A DNA stretch of 64,000 nt from Kribbella sp. NBC_01245 (GCF_036226525.1 NZ_CP108487.1:5146001-5210000); one strand, 5' to 3'. Counted from the stretch's first letter, positions 7,224 to 16,420 are shown. Numbers and translations: made by a program. Notes: a model not told the origin generated them from the sequence alone.

Positions 7224-9500
7224 ATGGTCGCTAGTACGGACTCCGGCGCGGTCGCGGACGGAGCTCCCCGGTTCAGCATCGTGGTCCCCTGTCACGGACA
7301 GCGGGCCTGGCTGCGACCTTGCCTGGACTCGGTCATCGGCCAGTCCTTCAGCGACTTCGAGATCATCGGGGTGGACGACGCCTCCCCCGACAACTCCGCG
7401 GACATCCTGGCCGAGTACGGCGCTGCCGATCCGCGCGTGCGGGTGCTGCGGCTGCCGGAGAACGTCGGCACCGGCCGCGCGCGGAATGCGGGGCTCGAGC
7501 TGTGCCGCGGCGACTACGTTCTGTTCCTCGACTGTGACGACACCATGCAGCCGGGCGCGCTCGAGGCGATCAGCGCGCGCCTTGACCGAACGGACAGCCC
7601 GGACATCCTGCTGTTCGACTACGAGCGGGTCTTCTGGGACGGCCGGGTCGTTCGCAGCCTGCAGCACGACGCCTTCGCCCGGGAGGGGAACGGCGTCTTC
7701 ACCGCGGTCGAGCGCCCGGTCTTCCTGACGTTCCTCGAGGTCGTCTGGAACAAGGCCTACCGGCGCGAGTTCCTGCGCGATCACGGCTTCACCTTCACCG
7801 CCGGGCACTACCAGGACGCTCCCTGGACGTACGCGACGATGCTGACGGCCGGACGGATCGCCACGCTGGACCAGGTCGTCGTGCACTACCGCCAGCACCG
7901 GCTGCCCGGGGGCGCGGCGGGCCCGCGCAACCGCAAGCACTTCGACATCTTCGACCAGTACGACCGGGTCTTCAGCTTCATCCTCGATCCGGAGCTGTCC
8001 CACTGGCACCGGTTCGTGTTCGACCGGTCGCTCGACCACATCCTCACGGTGCTGCGCCGGGCCGACCGGCTGCACCCGGACGACAAGCCCGAGTTCTTCC
8101 ACACCGCGGCGGCCTTCGCGCAGCGCTGGAAGCCCGAGGGCTACCGGCCGGATCTGACCCGGCGCGGCTTCAAGCGGTGGCTGGTGGTGACCGACGACTA
8201 CGCGACGTACACCACGATCCGGACCGGCTCGCGGGTGAAGGAGACGACCCGGCGGCTCCGTACCCGCGGGGTCCCGACCGTGCGGCAGACCGCGGCGAAC
8301 GTGCTCAGCCGGCGCTCGGGTGAGATCGACCAGAATCTGGCGGTCTACAACTCCTACTGGTGCAAGCAGTTCGCCTGTAACCCGCGCGCGATTTACGAGC
8401 GGGCCGCCGAGTTGGCGCCGCACATCCGTGGCGTCTGGGTCGTGCACCCGGATTACATCCAGGTCATCCCCGAGGGCGTGGAGTACGTGCTGGAGGGCTC
8501 CCCGGCGTACCACCAGCTCATGAACCGGGCGAAGTACTTCATCGCGAACGTCAACTTCCCGGGCGATCTGGTCAAGCGCGAGGGCCAGGTCCACGTGCAG
8601 ACCCAGCACGGCACTCCGCTGAAGACGATGGGCACGGATCTCAGGCACTACCCGGTGGCGGCGAAGGACCTCGACCTCGAAGAGCTGATGCGCCGGGTCG
8701 ACCGGTGGGACTTCAACATCAGCTCCAACCGGTACTCCTCGGAGATCTGGGACCGCACCTACCCGTCCCGCTTCGAGAACCTGGAGACGGGTTTTCCGCG
8801 GAACGACCGGTTGATGAACGCGGATCTGGAGACCGTGCGGGAGCTCCGGGCGTCCTTCGGGTTCGACGACTCGCACCTGGTCGTGCTGTACGCGCCGACC
8901 TTCCGCGACGGCCACGACGCCGTACGGACGAAGGACGGCGTGGTCGACCTCGGTGGCGACGGGATCCACCTCGACCTGGACGCGCTGGCGGCCGCGATCG
9001 GCGCCCACGGGCGCATTCTGGTTCGCACGCACTACTCGCTTTCCAAGGGCGCGGACGGCGTTCACTCCGACCGGATTGTGGACGTCTCGGCCCATCCCCG
9101 GGTCGAGGACCTCCAGCTGGCGGCCGACGTACTGATCTCGGACTACTCCTCGATCAGCTTCGACTACGCCAACCTGGATCGGCCGATCGTGCTGCTGGTC
9201 GACGACAAGGGCCAGTACGACTCCGATCGCGGCACGTATTTCGACATCACGGAGTTCCCGCCGGGGCTGGTCGCGCGTTCGCCGCAGGAGGTGGCGGCCG
9301 CGTTGACGACGGGCGCGTTCGCTGACGCCGAGGCCAGCAAGCGGCGTCAGCTGTTCCGGGAGAAGTTCTGCGAGTTCGACGATGGCCGGGCCACCGAGCG
9401 GGTAATTCGCCGGGTCTACCTCGGTGAGACCGACCTGCCGCCCATCACTCCGCTGGCTGAGCGCACGCCCGCGCCTTCGCCGTACTGGATCAGTCGTTAG
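7224..9500 (+). CDS. bifunctional GT2 glycosyltransferase / CDP-glycerol glycerophosphotransferase (TagF-like)
   Basis: The protein has 758 residues from ATG 7224; a GTG at 7203 is an upstream alternative. Residues about 13-240 form a GT2 (GT-A) domain with FSIVVPCHGQ, GVDDASPDNS and the metal-binding LDCDD. Residues about 370-740 match the CDP-glycerol glycerophosphotransferase family (PF04464), with TQHGTPLKTMG, VLYAPTFRDG and the hallmark DYSSISFDYANLDRPIV. The enzyme should polymerise a wall teichoic-acid-type polyol-phosphate chain at the cytoplasmic membrane face. TAGGAT lies 8 bp before the ATG and could be either a -10 box of a leaderless mRNA or a Shine-Dalgarno-like site. The last 11 bp overlap the convergent MarR gene. 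Confidence 0.9.
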   Translation: MVASTDSGAVADGAPRFSIVVPCHGQRAWLRPCLDSVIGQSFSDFEIIGVDDASPDNSADILAEYGAADPRVRVLRLPENVGTGRARNAGLELCRGDYVLFLDCDDTMQPGALEAISARLDRTDSPDILLFDYERVFWDGRVVRSLQHDAFAREGNGVFTAVERPVFLTFLEVVWNKAYRREFLRDHGFTFTAGHYQDAPWTYATMLTAGRIATLDQVVVHYRQHRLPGGAAGPRNRKHFDIFDQYDRVFSFILDPELSHWHRFVFDRSLDHILTVLRRADRLHPDDKPEFFHTAAAFAQRWKPEGYRPDLTRRGFKRWLVVTDDYATYTTIRTGSRVKETTRRLRTRGVPTVRQTAANVLSRRSGEIDQNLAVYNSYWCKQFACNPRAIYERAAELAPHIRGVWVVHPDYIQVIPEGVEYVLEGSPAYHQLMNRAKYFIANVNFPGDLVKREGQVHVQTQHGTPLKTMGTDLRHYPVAAKDLDLEELMRRVDRWDFNISSNRYSSEIWDRTYPSRFENLETGFPRNDRLMNADLETVRELRASFGFDDSHLVVLYAPTFRDGHDAVRTKDGVVDLGGDGIHLDLDALAAAIGAHGRILVRTHYSLSKGADGVHSDRIVDVSAHPRVEDLQLAADVLISDYSSISFDYANLDRPIVLLVDDKGQYDSDRGTYFDITEFPPGLVARSPQEVAAALTTGAFADAEASKRRQLFREKFCEFDDGRATERVIRRVYLGETDLPPITPLAERTPAPSPYWISR

Positions 9501-9915
9501 CTCGTAGCGTGCGGAGGATGCGGACGAGGTCGGCCCGGTCCGCGTCGTCGAGACCGCTGAAGTAGGCGTCCGCGTCGGCGACCTTGGCCGCGCGCATGGC
9601 CTCGACGACCTCGGTGCCCTTCGGCGTGAGCCGGACCAGGATGGCCCGGCGATCGTCGGGATCGGGCTGCCGCTCGACCAGGTCGCGCTGTTCCAGATCG
9701 TCGACCACCTCGGTCGCCGAGCGTGGCGCGATGTGCAGCCGCTCGGCCAGATCGCGCAACCGCACCGGGCCGTGATGGGCGAGCACCCGCACTGCGCGGG
9801 ACTGCGACGGGCTGACATCCCAGGGCGCGAGCGACTCGCGCGACATCTGCCGCAACTGCCGCGCGACCGCCCAGAAGGCCTCGGCGAGCGTCTCGTCCGG
9901 CTCTTGCGTACTCAC
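9490..9915 (-). CDS. MarR-family transcriptional regulator
   Basis: The 141-residue length is typical for MarR. The winged helix-turn-helix spans about residues 35-105: PSQSRAVRVL, then LRDLAERLHIAPRSATEVVDDLE as recognition helix region (written in parts), then the wing PDPDDRRAILVRLT. The DxR motif of the wing (DDRRA) is intact. It is divergent from the ABC exporter gene, and a perfect palindrome between them is the likely operator. I infer repression of the exporter, relieved by a small molecule. Confidence 0.93.
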   Translation of the reverse strand: MSTQEPDETLAEAFWAVARQLRQMSRESLAPWDVSPSQSRAVRVLAHHGPVRLRDLAERLHIAPRSATEVVDDLEQRDLVERQPDPDDRRAILVRLTPKGTEVVEAMRAAKVADADAYFSGLDDADRADLVRILRTLRAND

Positions 9916-9943
9916 GGGAACAGACTAGCAAGGAAAGTGGTTG

Positions 9944-9960
9944 TACCTCATGATGAGGTA
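9944..9960. promoter_or_regulatory. palindromic operator of the MarR/ABC exporter pair
   Basis: TACCTCATGATGAGGTA is a perfect 7-3-7 inverted repeat in the divergent promoter region, 28 bp from the MarR start and 33 bp from the ABC start. Size and position fit a MarR dimer site. Confidence 0.75.
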
Positions 9961-9993
9961 ACCTCAGTAAATACCTGAACCGAAAGGAATCCT

Positions 9994-11805
9994 TTGGAAC
10001 CCGACCCACAGCACCGGCCACCTGGCTCTCGCCGCTCTCGCCACGAAGTCTCGGCCACTGAGAAGACCCAAGCGCGCGAGGTTTCGCTGCGCCGCATCGG
10101 CCGCTTGTTCCGGCCCTACCGCTGGCCGCTCGCCCTAGTGATCGCGATCATCGTCGCGTCCTCCGTCGTGAGCATGGCCTCTCCCTTCCTGCTGCGCGCC
10201 ACCATCGACGAGGCGCTGCCGAAGCAGGACGTGAACCTGTTGCTCTGGCTGACCGGCGGCATGGTCGCGGTCGCCGTCATCACCTCCGCCTTCGGAGTGG
10301 TGCAGACCTGGATCTCCACCAAGGTCGGCCAGCAGATCATGCACCGGCTGCGGACGGACGTGTTCGCCCATCTGCAGCGTCAGTCGATCTCCTTCTTCAC
10401 CCGCACTCGTACCGGTGAGGTCCAGTCGCGGATCACCAACGACATCGGCGGCATGCAGTCGGTGGTCACGTCGACCGCCACCTCCATCGCCTCGAACCTG
10501 ACCACCGCCGTGGCCACCGCGGTCGCGATGGTCGCGCTGTCCTGGCAGCTCTCGCTGATCTCCCTGGTCGTGATGCCGCCGGCCATCTACCTGACCCGCC
10601 GGGTCGCGCGGATGCGGCGCGAGGTCACCACCAAACAGCAGCAGGAGCTGGCCGATCTGAACGTCGTCGTCGAGGAGGGCCTGTCGATCAGCGGCATCCA
10701 GCTCGTCAAGACGATGGGCGCCGGCCCGGCCCTGACCGAGCGGTTCACCGCGTCGTCCAGCCGGCTGATCGACCTCGAGCTGCGCGCGGAGCTGGCCGGC
10801 CGCTGGCGAATGGCCTCGATGAGCGTCATCTTCGCCGCCATCCCCGCGATCATCTACCTGAGCGCGGGTCTGCCCGCCACCTCGGGCGCGATGACGATCG
10901 GCACCCTGATCGCCTTCACCACCTTGCAGAACGGGCTGTTCCGGCCACTGATGGGTCTGCTCAACGTGAGCGTCAGCCTGATCAGTTCGCTGGCGTTGTT
11001 CGCGCGCATCTTCGAGTACCTGGATCTACCGATCGAGGTCGACGAGCCTTCGAAACCCGCCGCGATCGAGCCTCGCCGTACGGCCGGGCATGTGCGGCTG
11101 GAGGACGTCACCTTCACGTACGACGGCAGCGTCCGAGCGGCGATCGACGGCGTCACGTTGGACATCCCGGCGGGCAGCACGCTTGCGCTCGTTGGCGAAA
11201 CCGGCTCGGGCAAGAGCACGCTCGGCGCGTTGCTGGCCCGGTTGTACGACCCGGGCGCCGGGCGTATCACCATCGACGGGATCGACCTGCGCGACCTTCG
11301 ACTCGCGGATCTCGCGGCGGTGGTTGGCGTGGTGAGCCAGGAGACGTATCTGCTGCACACGACCGTCCGGGAGAACTTGCGCTATGCCAAGCCCGACGCG
11401 TCGGACGAGGAGATCTACGCGGCCGCGCGTGCCGCTCAGATCCACGAGTTGATCGTTGGATTGCCCGATGGGTACGACACGATGGTCGGCTCGCGTGGAC
11501 ACCGGTTCTCCGGTGGCGAGAAGCAGCGCATCGCGATCGCCCGCACGCTGTTGCGCGATCCGCGGGTGCTGGTCCTGGACGAGGCGACCAGTGCGCTGGA
11601 CAACGAGACCGAGCGGGCCGTGCAGCGTGCGTTCGACGAGCTGTCAAAGGGCCGTACGACGATCACCATCGCGCATCGGCTCTCGACCGTGCGCACGGCA
11701 GACCAGATCGTCGTGATCGACGACGGCCGCGTGATCGAGTCCGGCACGCACCACAGCCTGGTCGCAGACAACGGCCGCTACGCATCGCTGGCGCTCGCCT
11801 CGTAA
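9994..11805 (+). CDS. ABC exporter, fused permease and ATPase (MsbA/MDR-like)
   Basis: The 603-residue half-transporter starts with TTG, with AAAGGA 6-11 bp upstream. Residues about 35-330 form a six-helix exporter domain with the FFxxTRTGEVQSRITNDI coupling region. Residues about 355-590 form the ATPase: Walker A GETGSGKST, Q-loop VSQETYLLHTT, signature FSGGEKQR, Walker B VLVLDEAT, and the H-loop in TIAHRLST. It should work as a homodimer exporting lipids or drugs. Control by the divergent MarR gene is likely. Confidence 0.95.
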   Translation: MEPDPQHRPPGSRRSRHEVSATEKTQAREVSLRRIGRLFRPYRWPLALVIAIIVASSVVSMASPFLLRATIDEALPKQDVNLLLWLTGGMVAVAVITSAFGVVQTWISTKVGQQIMHRLRTDVFAHLQRQSISFFTRTRTGEVQSRITNDIGGMQSVVTSTATSIASNLTTAVATAVAMVALSWQLSLISLVVMPPAIYLTRRVARMRREVTTKQQQELADLNVVVEEGLSISGIQLVKTMGAGPALTERFTASSSRLIDLELRAELAGRWRMASMSVIFAAIPAIIYLSAGLPATSGAMTIGTLIAFTTLQNGLFRPLMGLLNVSVSLISSLALFARIFEYLDLPIEVDEPSKPAAIEPRRTAGHVRLEDVTFTYDGSVRAAIDGVTLDIPAGSTLALVGETGSGKSTLGALLARLYDPGAGRITIDGIDLRDLRLADLAAVVGVVSQETYLLHTTVRENLRYAKPDASDEEIYAAARAAQIHELIVGLPDGYDTMVGSRGHRFSGGEKQRIAIARTLLRDPRVLVLDEATSALDNETERAVQRAFDELSKGRTTITIAHRLSTVRTADQIVVIDDGRVIESGTHHSLVADNGRYASLALAS

Positions 11806-11808
11806 TAG

Positions 11809-11845
11809 TTGGCCTTCCGGTGGATGGGCCTGCATACTTGGGCCC
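11809..11845 (+). promoter_or_regulatory. argS leader promoter (leaderless)
   Basis: TTGGCC (11809-11814) and CATACT (11833-11838) are spaced by 18 bp. The predicted start of transcription falls at or next to the ATG of the leader peptide at 11846, so this mRNA would begin with its start codon. Confidence 0.6.
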
Positions 11846-11917
11846 ATGACGTCGAGCCTGGGCACTGTCTGCGCACTGCGCGACCAGTCCGGCCTGCGAC
11901 GACGACGCTCCGTCTGA
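11846..11917 (+). CDS. arginine-rich leader peptide upstream of argS (putative attenuator)
   Basis: This small open frame encodes 23 residues (MTSSLGTVCALRDQSG, then LRRRRSV). Residues 18-21 are four consecutive Arg codons, CGA-CGA-CGA-CGC. CGA is a rare codon in high-GC actinobacteria, and R12 is a further Arg. The stop codon is 51 bp before the argS ATG. An arginine-poor cell, or one with uncharged tRNA-Arg, would stall the ribosome on the Arg run. The region after it contains CCTCA (11921-11925), TGAGG (11957-11961, overlapping the argS Shine-Dalgarno) and CCTCA (11965-11969), which can form competing pairs around the ribosome-binding site. Translation of this peptide is inferred from the sequence only. 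Confidence 0.65.
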   Translation: MTSSLGTVCALRDQSGLRRRRSV

Positions 11918-11956
11918 ACACCTCAGTCTTTCCTGTTCCGGTGCGTCATCTTCCCT

Positions 11957-11969
11957 TGAGGACTCCTCA
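11957..11969 (+). promoter_or_regulatory. argS ribosome-binding site inside a 5-bp hairpin
   Basis: TGAGGACTCCTCA is a 5-3-5 palindrome that contains the Shine-Dalgarno GAGGA and ends on the A of the argS ATG. Sequestration of the site could couple argS translation to the upstream leader peptide. Confidence 0.5.
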
Positions 11970-13657
11970 TGTCGTCCGTTCTGCCTGTCCTGTCTGCTCG
12001 GCTGTCCACCGCCGCCACCGAGGCCTTCGGGCTGACGCTCGATCCTGAGCTCCGGCCTGCCACCAAACCCGAGTTCGGCCACTTCCAGACCAACCTCGCG
12101 TTGCGACTGGCCAAGCCGCTCGGCCTTGCCCCACCGGCGATCGCGGCCACGCTGGTCGAGCACTTAGTGGTGGACGACCTGTGCGTGCCGCCGACGATCG
12201 CCGGGCCCGGCTTCGTCAATCTCGAGCTGCGGACCGACGTACTGGCCGCTGCTGTGAACTCGCCGGCCGCCTTCGCGCCAAGGGGCGAACGGGTGGTGGT
12301 CGACTACTCGCAGCCGAACGTGGCCAAGCAGATGCACGTCGGCCATCTCCGGTCGACCGTGATCGGGGACGCCCTTTGCAACGTGCTCGCGTACGTCGGC
12401 TACGAGGTGATCCGGCAGAACCACGTCGGCGACTGGGGCACGCAATTCGGCATGCTGGTCGAGCAATTGCTGGACGAGGATCCGGCGCAAAGCCTTGACC
12501 TGGAGTCGTTGCAGGGGCTCTACCAGCGGTCGCGGGCGCACTTCGATTCGTCCAGCGAGTTTGCCGATCGGTCCCGGGCTCGGGTGGTGGCGTTGCAGTC
12601 CGGCGATGCGGGGACGCGGGCGCTTTGGCAGCGGATGGTGGACGTTTCGTTGGTCGAGTTCGAGCGGTTGTACGCCCGGCTCGGCACGGGTTTGACCCCG
12701 GCGGACGTCGTCGGCGAAAGCGCGTACAACGACGAACTCCCTGACGTGGTTGACGATCTGACGGCCGCGGGGTTGCTGACCGAGTCGGGTGGCGCGTTGT
12801 GCGCGTTCCTGCCGGGCTTCACGGGTCGGGACGGTTCGCCGTTGCCGGTGATCGTGCGGAAGTCCGATGGCGGTTTCGGCTATAGCGCGACGGACCTCGC
12901 GGCCGTACGGCACCGGGTGCGGGAGCTGGAGGCTCAGCGGATCATCTACGTCGTCGATCAGCGGCAGGCCCTTCATTTCCGGCAGATCTTCGCGCTCGCG
13001 GCCGCGGCCGGGTGGTTGCCTTCGACAACGATCGCGGAGCACGTCGGCTTCGGCACGGTGCTCGGGCCGGACGGAAAGCCGTTCAAAACCAGATCGGGTG
13101 ACACCGTCCGGCTGGCCACTCTGCTCGATCAGGCAGTCGAACGGGCGACCGCTTTGCTCGACGAACGCGGCGCACCGATCGACAGCAGGGCCTCGATTGC
13201 GCAGGCTGTTGGGATCGGCGCGGTGAAGTACGCCGACCTGTCGAGCGATCGGGTCAACGACTACGTGTTCGCGTTGGACCGGATGGTCGCGATGACCGGC
13301 AACACCGGGCCTTATCTGCAGTACGCGCATGCGCGGTTGACGCGGTTGCTCGCGAAGGCCGATGCGGGTCCGACGCTCGTCACGGTGCTCGAAAACCCTG
13401 TGGAACAACGGCTTGCGCTGCAGCTCGACGCCTTCGCTTCGACAGTTGAACAGGTCGCCGAGACGTTGCAGCCGCATCGCTTGTGCGGGTATCTCTTCGA
13501 GCTCGCGACGACGCTGTCGGCGTTCTACGAGTTGTGCCCGGTGCTCACCAGCGAGGGCGAGACCCGGGCCAGCCGGCTCGCGTTGTGCGCCGCCACCCGG
13601 CGGGTGCTGGGCGACGGCCTCGGCCTGCTCGGCATCACCGCGCCCGACAGCATGTAG
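11969..13657 (+). CDS. argS: arginyl-tRNA synthetase
   Basis: The 562-residue class I synthetase charges tRNA-Arg with arginine. The N-terminal Add-1 domain (about 1-85) is followed by DYSQPNVAKQMHVGHLRST with the HIGH-type motif H123-V-G-H126. The DALR anticodon-binding domain lies at the end (about 440-562, with NTGPYLQYAHARL and the FYELCPVL region). The KMSKS loop is replaced by a form near KPFKTRSGD, as usual in ArgRS. The ATG has GAGGA 7 bp upstream. Expression may be tuned by the arginine-rich leader. Confidence 0.97.
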   Translation: MSSVLPVLSARLSTAATEAFGLTLDPELRPATKPEFGHFQTNLALRLAKPLGLAPPAIAATLVEHLVVDDLCVPPTIAGPGFVNLELRTDVLAAAVNSPAAFAPRGERVVVDYSQPNVAKQMHVGHLRSTVIGDALCNVLAYVGYEVIRQNHVGDWGTQFGMLVEQLLDEDPAQSLDLESLQGLYQRSRAHFDSSSEFADRSRARVVALQSGDAGTRALWQRMVDVSLVEFERLYARLGTGLTPADVVGESAYNDELPDVVDDLTAAGLLTESGGALCAFLPGFTGRDGSPLPVIVRKSDGGFGYSATDLAAVRHRVRELEAQRIIYVVDQRQALHFRQIFALAAAAGWLPSTTIAEHVGFGTVLGPDGKPFKTRSGDTVRLATLLDQAVERATALLDERGAPIDSRASIAQAVGIGAVKYADLSSDRVNDYVFALDRMVAMTGNTGPYLQYAHARLTRLLAKADAGPTLVTVLENPVEQRLALQLDAFASTVEQVAETLQPHRLCGYLFELATTLSAFYELCPVLTSEGETRASRLALCAATRRVLGDGLGLLGITAPDSM

Positions 13658-13703
13658 CGGAAAACCCAGTGCCGCGACGGGCTGAGCGTCGTACCTTGGC
13701 GCT

Positions 13704-14690
13704 ATGGGGACGACACAGGAGTGGCCGGGTGGGGTTGAGGCCCGGCCGTTGAGCAAGACGGATACCAAGGCGTGGGCAGAGTTGCTGGCCGCGGCCGAGG
13801 CGGTCGACGACACCGGCGAGCACTACAGCGTGGAGGATCTCGACGACGAACTCGAAGACCCGAAGGTCAACATCGCCACCGACACCATCGGCCTCTGGGT
13901 GGACGGCTTCATGGTCGGGTACGGCGGCGTCCGCGGGCCGGACGAGGTGCTGGACGTGCATCGGGTCATGACCGAGGGAACGATCCATCCGGAGTGGCGC
14001 CGGCGCGGTCTCGGTGGTGCGCTGCTGACCTGGCTCGCGGAGCGCTCGACCGGGTTGCACCAGGAGCGTCATCCGGAGGCGCCCGGCGAGATCAACAACG
14101 GCGTCCCGAGCACGAACACCATCGCCCGGGACATGATGGTCGCGCGCGGTTTCGAGCCCTGCCGGTACTTCTTCACCATGCAGCGCCAATTCCAGGCCGA
14201 CCCGATTCCGGCGACACCGCTGCCGGACGGCCTGCGGCTGGTCGTCTTCGACTGGCCGTACGACGAGGCGCTGCGGCTGGCGCACAACGACGCCTTCCGC
14301 GACCACTGGGGTTCGACACCGAAGGACGCCGAGACCTGGAAGACCTGGTTCACCGGCTCTCGCGCCTTCCGGCCGGAACTCAGCTCGATCGTTCTCGACG
14401 GTGACGAGATCGCCGCCTACACCCTCGGCTACGAGTACGTCGCAGACACCGAGGCCACTGGTGTCAAGGAGGTCTACGTCGGCCAGGTGGGAACGCGGCG
14501 CGAGTACCGCGGCAAGGGCGCTGGTCGTGCCGCCCTCGCCCAGGTGCTGCGACTGGCCGAGGGCCTCGGCTTCCAGCGGTCGGCCCTCGACGTCGATGGC
14601 GAGAACCCGACCGGAGCGCTGGGCCTCTACCAGTCGCTCGGCTTCACCACCACCAAGCAGTCCATCCGCTACCGCCGGGCCATCGCCTGA
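13704..14690 (+). CDS. tandem GNAT-domain N-acetyltransferase
   Basis: The 328-residue protein has two GNAT folds. The first (about 10-165) has the acetyl-CoA loop HPEWRRRGLGGALL. The second (about 175-328) has the loop VGTRREYRGKGAGRAAL, followed by ALDVDGENPTGALGLYQSLGF. This layout resembles mycothiol synthase MshD, but the residues that define MshD cannot be confirmed here, so the substrate stays open. TACCTT lies 6 bp before the ATG, suggesting a leaderless mRNA. It is followed by a strong hairpin at 14707-14738. Confidence 0.85.
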   Translation: MGTTQEWPGGVEARPLSKTDTKAWAELLAAAEAVDDTGEHYSVEDLDDELEDPKVNIATDTIGLWVDGFMVGYGGVRGPDEVLDVHRVMTEGTIHPEWRRRGLGGALLTWLAERSTGLHQERHPEAPGEINNGVPSTNTIARDMMVARGFEPCRYFFTMQRQFQADPIPATPLPDGLRLVVFDWPYDEALRLAHNDAFRDHWGSTPKDAETWKTWFTGSRAFRPELSSIVLDGDEIAAYTLGYEYVADTEATGVKEVYVGQVGTRREYRGKGAGRAALAQVLRLAEGLGFQRSALDVDGENPTGALGLYQSLGFTTTKQSIRYRRAIA

Positions 14691-14706
14691 TCGGATTGGT
14701 GGACGG

Positions 14707-14738
14707 GTGCGGGCGGCTCCACCTGGTGCCGCCCGCAC
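14707..14738 (+). terminator. terminator hairpin after the GNAT gene
   Basis: A perfect 11-bp stem GTGCGGGCGGC/GCCGCCCGCAC with a 10-nt loop is followed by TTCGTGTT. Confidence 0.75.
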
Positions 14739-14751
14739 TTCGTGTTAACGC

Positions 14752-14770
14752 CCTGCGCCGAAGGCGCAGG
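14752..14770 (-). terminator. terminator hairpin after the DHA2 exporter gene
   Basis: The 8-bp stem CCTGCGCC/GGCGCAGG with a 3-nt loop lies 2 bp beyond the stop of the minus-strand exporter. Confidence 0.65.
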
Positions 14771-14772
14771 CG

Positions 14773-16254
14773 CTAGATGTGGCTGTCCGTTGGGACGGCC
14801 GGGGCCTCCACTGCGACGGGCTTCCGCTCCCACGGACGTACGGCGAGTAGAAGCGCTACAAGTGTCAGCACCGCGAAGACGGTCGAAGCGGCGAAGGCCG
14901 TACCAACACTGTCCGCAAGCACCTCTCGCGCACCCACGACGCCGTCAGCCACAGCATTGCGCGAGGCCGTCCCGAAGACCGTGACCAGGATCCCGAGACC
15001 CAACGCTCCACCAACCTGCTGCAACACGTTGAGCAGGCCTGACGCGGCACCGGCGTCCTCAGGCTGTACGCCGGTGAGGGCGTGACTGGTCAACGGTACG
15101 AAGACCAGGCCGGCGCCGAGACCGAACAGCACGAGCGGGCCGACGACCGCCGTGGCATACGAGCTGTCGACCGAGATCTGCATCAGCCAGACCATGCCGA
15201 TGACGAGCATCGCGCCTCCGGCCAGCATCAGCCGGTCGCTGCCGATCCGGTCGATCACCCGCGGCACCAGCCGTACGGTGACGAACAGCAGACCCGTCAG
15301 CGGCAGGAACGCCAGCCCGGCCACCAGCGGGCTGAACCCCAGCACGCCCTGCAGGAACTGCGTCAGGAAGAAGAACATCCCGAACATGGTGCCGACCACC
15401 AGGAACATGGCCAGGTACGCCGAGACGCGTGTCCGATCCGCGAACAAGCGCAGCGGCGTGATCGGATGCGCCGCACGCCGCTCGACCACCACGAACGTGG
15501 CGAGCAGGGCGACACCGACAGCGAACGCGGCCAGCACCTCGGGCGCGGTCCAGCCGATCTCGGCCACCCGGATGAAGCCGTACACCACGGCGGTGATGCC
15601 GACGGTTGACGTCAGCGCACCAGCGATGTCGAACCGGCCCTCTTGGCGAGGCGTCTCGGCCAGACTGCGACGAGCCGCGATGACCAGCGCGATCCCGATC
15701 GGCACGTTGATGAACAGCCCCCAACGCCAGGACGCCCAGTCGGTGAGCATGCCGCCGACGACCAGACCGATGCTGGCGCCACCGGACGAGACCAGGCTGT
15801 AGAGGCCGAGCGCCTTGATCCGCTCCGGCCCCTCCGGGAACGTGAGCATCAGCAGGGTGAGCGCGGCCGGAGCCGCGATGGCGCCACCGATGCCCTGCAG
15901 AACGCGAGCAGCGAGCAACAGCTCGGCGCTTGGTGCGAGACCGCCGAGCAGGGACGCGGCGGTGAAGATGGTGACACCCGTGATGAAGACCCGGCGCCGC
16001 CCGAGCAGGTCGCCGGCGCGGGCGCCGAGGAGTAGCAGGCCGCCGAAGGCGAGCGCATACGCGTTCTGCACCCAGGAAAGGCTCGCCGGGCTGAAGTCCA
16101 GCGCCTGCTGGATCTTGGGCATCGCGATGGTCACGACGGTGCCATCGAGAATGACCATCAACTGAGTGATGACGATGACCGCGAGCACGATGGCCGAACG
16201 CCGTTCGGGCACGCGGGTACCGGCGCCCGACGGCGCCTCTGATGTGACCGGCAT
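14773..16254 (-). CDS. MFS exporter of the DHA2 (EmrB/QacA) family
   Basis: From ATG 16254 the protein has 493 residues and about 14 hydrophobic helices, the DHA2 count. The first helix contains the conserved VILDGTVVTIAMPKIQ (motif D1). The loop GARAGDLLGRRRVFITG is the MFS motif A between helices 2 and 3. The substrate is probably a drug or antibiotic, driven by the proton gradient. AAGGAG lies about 10 bp before the chosen ATG; upstream in-frame starts up to 16359 give a non-conserved extension. It is divergent from a TetR gene, the usual repressor arrangement. Confidence 0.94.
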   Translation of the reverse strand: MPVTSEAPSGAGTRVPERRSAIVLAVIVITQLMVILDGTVVTIAMPKIQQALDFSPASLSWVQNAYALAFGGLLLLGARAGDLLGRRRVFITGVTIFTAASLLGGLAPSAELLLAARVLQGIGGAIAAPAALTLLMLTFPEGPERIKALGLYSLVSSGGASIGLVVGGMLTDWASWRWGLFINVPIGIALVIAARRSLAETPRQEGRFDIAGALTSTVGITAVVYGFIRVAEIGWTAPEVLAAFAVGVALLATFVVVERRAAHPITPLRLFADRTRVSAYLAMFLVVGTMFGMFFFLTQFLQGVLGFSPLVAGLAFLPLTGLLFVTVRLVPRVIDRIGSDRLMLAGGAMLVIGMVWLMQISVDSSYATAVVGPLVLFGLGAGLVFVPLTSHALTGVQPEDAGAASGLLNVLQQVGGALGLGILVTVFGTASRNAVADGVVGAREVLADSVGTAFAASTVFAVLTLVALLLAVRPWERKPVAVEAPAVPTDSHI

Positions 16255-16315
16255 GAGCAGGTTGCTCCTTCCCCCGAAGGGGTTAAGGTAGTTCCGAGCA
16301 GAAAAGTGGAGCTCT

Positions 16316-16336
16316 CCTCCGGATACGATACGGAGG
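16316..16336. promoter_or_regulatory. palindromic operator between DHA2 exporter and TetR genes
   Basis: CCTCCG and CGGAGG flank GATACGATA, giving a 21-bp perfect-armed inverted repeat. It lies 62 bp from the exporter start and about 85 bp from the TetR start. It fits a TetR-dimer operator for the divergent pair. Confidence 0.6.
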
Positions 16337-16420
16337 TGCCCTCCGCTTCTGCAAGTCATTTACGAACTGGGTTTATTCCCCAGCCGGTTCAGATCGGGAT
16401 CGGGAGAGGTCGGTGAGTCG

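Noticed and set aside
7182..9818. 878-residue open frame antisense to the TagF-like gene
   Set aside because: The opposite strand has clear GT2 and CDP-glycerol transferase motifs; the antisense product is Val/Arg/Asp-biased without domains.
12164..13813. 549-residue frame antisense to argS
   Set aside because: argS has all expected motifs on the plus strand; the antisense frame has none.
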